Below are positions 6,927 through 9,769 of a DNA stretch of 9,769 nt, piece after piece. The notes below the pieces were generated by a model, which was not told where the DNA came from, searched no databases, and saw only the letters and a program-made list of their open reading frames with translations. A program made the translations under genes and the position numbers. The stretch is from 40CM-2-70-7 sp035279865. GTDB taxonomy: Bacteria > Gemmatimonadota > Gemmatimonadetes > Gemmatimonadales > GWC2-71-9. The first letter of the stretch is position 1; each line of letters starts with the position of its first letter. The stretch is taken from NCBI GenBank assembly GCA_035279865.1, contig DATEGY010000019.1, forward strand, positions 1-9,769. The letters run 5' to 3'.

Positions 6927-7424
6927 GTGCGCGGTCGATCGCCCATTCAGATCCGCATCAAGAAAATGACTAACGGCTCGGCGGCACTCAGCTGCGTCCG
7001 CGCCGATGGCTCCGTCACCTGGCAACGTCAGGACGGCCGGCAGGGACGGTTCTTCCGCTACCACGATCTCACCCACTTCGCCGTCGAGTCGGTACTGCCC
7101 ATTCGCGGATTCTATCGCGTGGTGGCCGACGGCTGGGAACTGACCGACTTCGGCAAGCCGTGGCCCAGGGGTCCCTTGCCCGAGGAGGCGCATCTCGCCG
7201 AAGTGATCGTGGGGTTCCTCGACACCGAACGGGCGGCGGGCATCGCATGGTCGCCGGAAGACTGGAGGATGGCCGCGACCACGTACTTTCAGCGGCGGGG
7301 CCTGAAGGTCCCCATGCTCCCCACGCCCGAGGACCTCCAGCGCATCCGCGAGGCGCGGGGGCGCCTGTTCGACCGGTGGACCGCGCTCCCCGCCGGAGAC
7401 ACGCTCGAACTCGACCTCGAGTAG
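6927..7424 (+). CDS. Conserved hypothetical protein with HDLTH motif
   Basis: A 165-residue soluble protein, probably cytoplasmic, with no signal peptide or membrane segment. The GTG start sits exactly 6 nt after TAACTT and has no ribosome site. The N-terminal part is a beta-hairpin-like stretch (IQIRIKKMTNGSAALSCVRADGSVTW) leading to FFRYHDLTHFAVESVL (43-58), whose H46, D47 and H50 could form a metal or catalytic site. A helix-turn region follows, and residues from about 130 onward form a charged helix (TPEDLQRIREARGRLFDRWTAL). I recall similar HDLTHYAVE proteins among uncharacterised families but cannot name the domain. Only 14 nt separate it from the downstream MFS exporter, which seems to have its own -10 box in that gap. 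Confidence 0.8.
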   Translation: MRGRSPIQIRIKKMTNGSAALSCVRADGSVTWQRQDGRQGRFFRYHDLTHFAVESVLPIRGFYRVVADGWELTDFGKPWPRGPLPEEAHLAEVIVGFLDTERAAGIAWSPEDWRMAATTYFQRRGLKVPMLPTPEDLQRIREARGRLFDRWTALPAGDTLELDLE

Positions 7425-7426
7425 CC

Positions 7427-7432
7427 TAGCTT
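7427..7432 (+). promoter_or_regulatory. Candidate -10 box (TAGCTT) placing +1 on the ATG at 7439
   Basis: TAGCTT lies in the 14-nt gap between two plus-strand genes and is followed by exactly 6 nt before the ATG. No ribosome site precedes the start. This matches the box at 6915 in both sequence and spacing and suggests the exporter has its own leaderless transcript. There is no clear -35 element. Confidence 0.5.
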
Positions 7433-7438
7433 TCGGAC

Positions 7439-8788
7439 ATGCGGATTTCCAACCCCCGCATTCTCGCGGCCGTCTGCCTGGGCTACTTCATGGCCGTGCT
7501 CGACTCGACGGTCGTGAATGTTGCCCTGCCCGACATGGCCCAGAACCTCGGCACCGGTATCTCCGGCATGCAGTGGGTCGTGGACGGCTACGCCCTGCTG
7601 TTCGCCAGCCTCCTCCTGCCCGCCGGTGCCCTGGGCGACCGCTGGGGAAACCGCGGCACCTTCGCCCTCGGTCTCGCGCTCTTCACCGGATCGTCGGTGC
7701 TCTGCGGCATCGCCCCGAACCTGGGGAGCCTGATCGCGTTCCGGGGGATTCAGGGGATCGGGGCTGCGATTCAGGTGCCCGCGTCTCTCGCGTTGTTGCG
7801 CAACCACTATCACGACCAGCGGGAACGGGCGTACGCCATCGGGATCTGGGCCGCGGCGACGGGGCTCGCGGTGGCCGCCGGACCTGTGGTAGGCGGCGTG
7901 CTCACGCACTGGTTCACGTGGCGAAGCGTCTTTCTGGTCAACCTGCCGATCGGCATCGGTGGCGTGTATCTCACGCTGAAGCATGTCCCCCCGGTCCCCC
8001 GGACGCCCGTGGACGCCGACATCGGGACGCAGATGCTCGCGGTCACGGCGCTCGCCGCGGTGACGTTCGCGTTGATTCAGGGTGGGGTCTGGGGCTGGAC
8101 GTCACCGTCCGTGCTCGGCGCGGGCGCGCTGGCGCTCGGAACGGGCGCGCTCTGGCTCTCCGCCGAGCGGAGAGCGGAACATCCGCCGTTGCCGCTCGAC
8201 TTGTTCCGGAACCCCACGTACGGCGCGGCGAATGCGGTAGGCTTCGCGCTCTCGTTCGGATTCTACGGGCAGCTCTTCCTGATGAGTCTGTTTTTCCAGA
8301 ATATCCAGCACTTCAGTGCCCTGCGTGCGGGACTCGCCATCCTGCCGCAGACGCTGGTGATGAGCGGGGTGAATTTCGCCTCGGGCCGGCTCACCGCGCG
8401 CTACGGCGCGCGGCCGCCCCTCGTGTGGGGACTGACCATCGGTGGAATCGGTCTCCTGGGACTCGGGCAGCTGACCGCCACCTCGGCGCTTGCCGTGGCC
8501 GTCCTCCCCATGCTGGCCGTGGGGGTCGGTTCGGCGCTCACGATGCCGGCGATGACCGCAACGGCCATCGAGCACACGCCGAAGGAGCGCGCCGGGATCG
8601 GCGCGGCCGTGCTGAATGCAGCGCGTCAGGTCTGCGGCGTCTTCGGCATCGCCCTCTTGGGTGCGTTCGTGGCCGGGACGCACTTCATGGCCGGATTTCC
8701 GTGGGGGATGCGGCTCGCCGGCGCCCTGTTCCTGGGGGGGGCGCTGTTGAGCTGGACGTCGGTGGAACCTCTCGCCCCGGAGCATTGA
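7439..8788 (+). CDS. MFS drug-exporter-type transporter (DHA2 / EmrB-QacA family)
   Basis: A 449-residue polytopic inner-membrane protein, probably a proton-driven exporter of hydrophobic or toxic compounds; the substrate cannot be read from the sequence. The first membrane segment carries LDSTVVNVALP (21-31), the D1 motif of the 14-helix DHA2 group. Motif A is GALGDRWGNR (63-72), motif C is AVAAGPVVGGVL (144-155), followed by WRSVFLVNLPIG (161-172). A second half with GLAILPQT- and TPKERAGIGAAVLNAARQ-type segments is also typical of this group. It is somewhat short for the family, ending soon after the last helix (LFLGGALLSW). No partner membrane-fusion protein lies beside it. Its stop codon is the first part of a repeat arm that continues downstream. 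Confidence 0.92.
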   Translation: MRISNPRILAAVCLGYFMAVLDSTVVNVALPDMAQNLGTGISGMQWVVDGYALLFASLLLPAGALGDRWGNRGTFALGLALFTGSSVLCGIAPNLGSLIAFRGIQGIGAAIQVPASLALLRNHYHDQRERAYAIGIWAAATGLAVAAGPVVGGVLTHWFTWRSVFLVNLPIGIGGVYLTLKHVPPVPRTPVDADIGTQMLAVTALAAVTFALIQGGVWGWTSPSVLGAGALALGTGALWLSAERRAEHPPLPLDLFRNPTYGAANAVGFALSFGFYGQLFLMSLFFQNIQHFSALRAGLAILPQTLVMSGVNFASGRLTARYGARPPLVWGLTIGGIGLLGLGQLTATSALAVAVLPMLAVGVGSALTMPAMTATAIEHTPKERAGIGAAVLNAARQVCGVFGIALLGAFVAGTHFMAGFPWGMRLAGALFLGGALLSWTSVEPLAPEH

Positions 8789-8902
8789 GGTCCTTCGCTC
8801 CGGGCGCTGCGCGCCCTTCGCTCAGGATGACAGGGCTCCCTCTCTTTTCTCAATGAGAGGGAGTGAGCATGTCATCCTGAGCGCCGAAGGCGCGAAGGAC
8901 CT
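8788..8902. repeat. Nested inverted repeat between convergent genes (REP-like, possible bidirectional terminator)
   Basis: The left arm (8788-8832) and right arm (8870-8902) are inverted copies of one element. Their inner 12 nt are perfectly complementary (CTCAGGATGACA at 8821-8832, TGTCATCCTGAG at 8870-8881), and their outer ends match as AGGTCCTTCG against CGAAGGACCT. Each arm also has its own small palindrome: GGGCGC-TGC-GCGCCC (8802-8816) in the left arm and CGCCGAAGGCG in the right. The element starts within the stop codon of the MFS gene and faces the cheC end, so it could end transcription from both sides. Similar CATCCTGAGCG...CGAAGGACCT elements are familiar dispersed extragenic repeats. 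Confidence 0.8.
8836..8863. terminator. Hairpin at the centre of the inverted repeat, candidate terminator
   Basis: CTCCCTCTC (8836-8844) pairs perfectly with GAGAGGGAG (8855-8863) across a 10-nt loop. It is nested inside the 12-bp pairing of the flanking arms, making a long cruciform-capable structure between two converging genes. No strong T-run follows, so intrinsic termination is plausible but not certain. Confidence 0.45.
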
Positions 8903-9012
8903 GCTTTTCGTGCCCCGTGGCTCAGGCCGAAGGCGCGAAGGACCTGCTGGTCGTGCCCCGTAGGTGTCGCCGAAGGCGCGAAGAGCTTGCCCTGAGCGCA
9001 GCGAAGGGACCT
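8883..9012. repeat. 43-bp tandem repeat (two full copies plus a partial third) with a terminal core copy
   Basis: GCCGAAGGCGCGAAG recurs at 8883, 8926 and 8969, an exact 43-nt period. Copies one and two agree over 34 of their first 36 positions (both ending GTGCCCCGT) and then diverge. The third copy keeps only about 15 nt and runs into CCTGAGCGCAGCGAAGGGACCT (8991-9012), another copy of the core found in the inverted repeat. The array ends 5 nt before the cheC stop codon and contains no credible gene. Confidence 0.85.
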
Positions 9013-9016
9013 ACCT

Positions 9017-9634
9017 CTAAAACACGTGCAACGCATCTAGGATCAGACGCAGCGCGGCAGGGTGCGGCAGCAGGAGAATGTGTCCTCCGAACGGCACCGT
9101 CTCTCCCGCCAGGCTCAAGCTCGACTCGATGCACAGACCCAGCTGACCCTTGGTGAGATCCTGCCCGGCCAGGACCTGATCGGGCGGCTCCACACCGAAC
9201 GTCGGGACCGAGAGCATGATCATGCGTCCGGTGAGGGACGCCAGTGCTCCGGCGTAGGCCCCGCAGATGATGTTCGCCGTCTCCATCAGCGACGACTTGA
9301 TCATCCCGTCGAACTCTCCCTCCGCGGGTTCCGTCTGCCCCAGCAGCAACCCCGCCAGCCGGCGGGCCCGCTCTTCGGGCATGAGGAAGACCAGCGATCC
9401 CGTGACGTCCCCCAGCACCTGCATGGCGACCACCACGACCTTCCGGTCCGCGTACCCCAGGACCTGTGGCACTTCCTCGGCCCGGGTGAGTGTGAACTCC
9501 GGGATCGAGATCCACACCGCCCGGTCGGTCAGCTGCCCCAGCGCCGTGGCGGCGTGCCCGCTCGCGATGTTCGCGACTTCCCGGAGAGCATCGATCTCGA
9601 TGCCGGCCGGGTCGAGCTGCGCGCCGGTGCTCAT
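9017..9634 (-). CDS. cheC: CheC, CheY-phosphate phosphatase
   Basis: Dephosphorylates CheY-P to reset the chemotaxis or motility response. The 205-residue protein is the normal length for CheC and has two pseudo-symmetric halves. Both phosphatase centres of the form [DS]-x3-E-x2-N are intact: D15/E19/N22 in DALREVAN and S114/E118/N121 in SSLMETAN. Having two sites points to CheC rather than CheX. The frame is open upstream to 9754, but ATG 9634 is the true start: it begins at the usual CheC N-terminus and overlaps the stop of the upstream receiver gene by ATGA (TGA 9633-9631). There is no good ribosome site, so it is likely translated by coupling. No CheD is adjacent. Confidence 0.93.
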   Translation of the reverse strand: MSTGAQLDPAGIEIDALREVANIASGHAATALGQLTDRAVWISIPEFTLTRAEEVPQVLGYADRKVVVVAMQVLGDVTGSLVFLMPEERARRLAGLLLGQTEPAEGEFDGMIKSSLMETANIICGAYAGALASLTGRMIMLSVPTFGVEPPDQVLAGQDLTKGQLGLCIESSLSLAGETVPFGGHILLLPHPAALRLILDALHVF

Positions 9635-9769
9635 TGCTCGGCGTCGCCCAGCGCCTCGAGGACGCGGGCGGCGGTGAACGGCTTCACGATGAAGCCGGAC
9701 GCGCCGGCCTCCAGAGCCTCCTGCATGATCTTTTCCTGGCCCATGGCGCTGCACATCACGATCTTGGCC
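9631..9769 (-). CDS. cheY: CheY-type response regulator receiver domain (C-terminal part only)
   Basis: Only the last 45 complete codons are in the window; the start lies beyond the right edge. The sequence reads AKIVMCSAMGQEKIM... EAGASGFIVKPF..., the fourth and fifth strand region of a receiver. The switch serine (in CSAMGQ) and the conserved lysine-proline pair (IVKPF) are present, while the phosphoacceptor aspartate lies outside. It ends ten residues after the last helix begins, with no output domain, so it is a single-domain receiver. The CSAMGQ wording is typical of chemotaxis CheY in Gram-positive and Thermotoga-like systems that also use CheC. The overlap with cheC supports a CheY/CheC pair. 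Confidence 0.88.
   Translation of the reverse strand, partial: AKIVMCSAMGQEKIMQEALEAGASGFIVKPFTAARVLEALGDAEQ

Noticed and set aside
7573..8856. 427-codon plus-strand frame overlapping the MFS gene
   Set aside because: Arg/Gly/Ala/Pro-rich shadow in another frame of a well-recognised transporter; it also runs through the repeat cluster.
8788..9012. CRISPR array
   Set aside because: The 43-nt period has no variable spacers separating constant repeats, only two full copies exist, and no cas genes are present.
8917..9156. Small plus-strand frame across the tandem repeats and the cheC end
   Set aside because: Made of repeat DNA and the antisense of cheC; no ribosome site and no protein-like composition.

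Overview
This window is GC-rich DNA packed with short gene chains, and it reads like a free-living, non-enteric Gram-negative-type bacterium. The mix of small outer-envelope lipoproteins, MEP-pathway isoprenoid and DXP-dependent vitamin B6 synthesis, methylmalonyl-CoA epimerase, a CheC/CheY pair and several starts with a TANCTT box just upstream (likely leaderless) fits Gemmatimonadota best. That placement is an inference; Acidobacteriota or another deep, GC-rich phylum is possible.

Layout. At the left edge, on the minus strand, thioredoxin (trxA, 587-913) is followed 18 nt later by an unlisted open gene (1-568, runs off the edge) that looks like a tandem duplication of a DUF4388/PATAN-like fold. 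Divergent from trxA is methylmalonyl-CoA epimerase (954-1352). A convergent minus-strand lipoprotein (1370-1819) follows, with a recognisable promoter lying inside the start of the next, divergent gene. From 1866 to 6241 four plus-strand genes overlap end to start: pdxJ, a 579-residue protein with degenerate histidine-phosphotransfer (HPt) domains, an integral membrane protein of the UPF0104/LPG-synthase-TM family, and ispE. A lipoprotein (6334-6876), an HDLTH-motif conserved hypothetical (6927-7424) and a DHA2-type MFS exporter (7439-8788) follow. The convergent gap 8789-9016 holds nested inverted and 43-bp tandem repeats. On the minus strand at the right edge are cheC (9017-9634) and the end of a CheY-type receiver gene (9631-9769, partial).

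How they work together. PdxJ consumes 1-deoxy-D-xylulose 5-phosphate (DXP) and IspE acts further down the DXP/MEP route, so the overlapping chain brackets two DXP-dependent pathways around a signalling scaffold and a membrane protein. CheC is a CheY-P phosphatase and overlaps its presumed substrate CheY by ATGA. The HPt-like protein may belong to the same signalling world, but nothing in the window links them directly.

No stretch over 300 bases lacks a gene. I see no tRNA, rRNA, CRISPR, transposase or defence system. The items most worth a second look are the HPt-like scaffold that has lost its histidine in two of three repeats, the repeated TANCTT box exactly 6 nt before two start codons, and the repeat cluster at 8788-9012.
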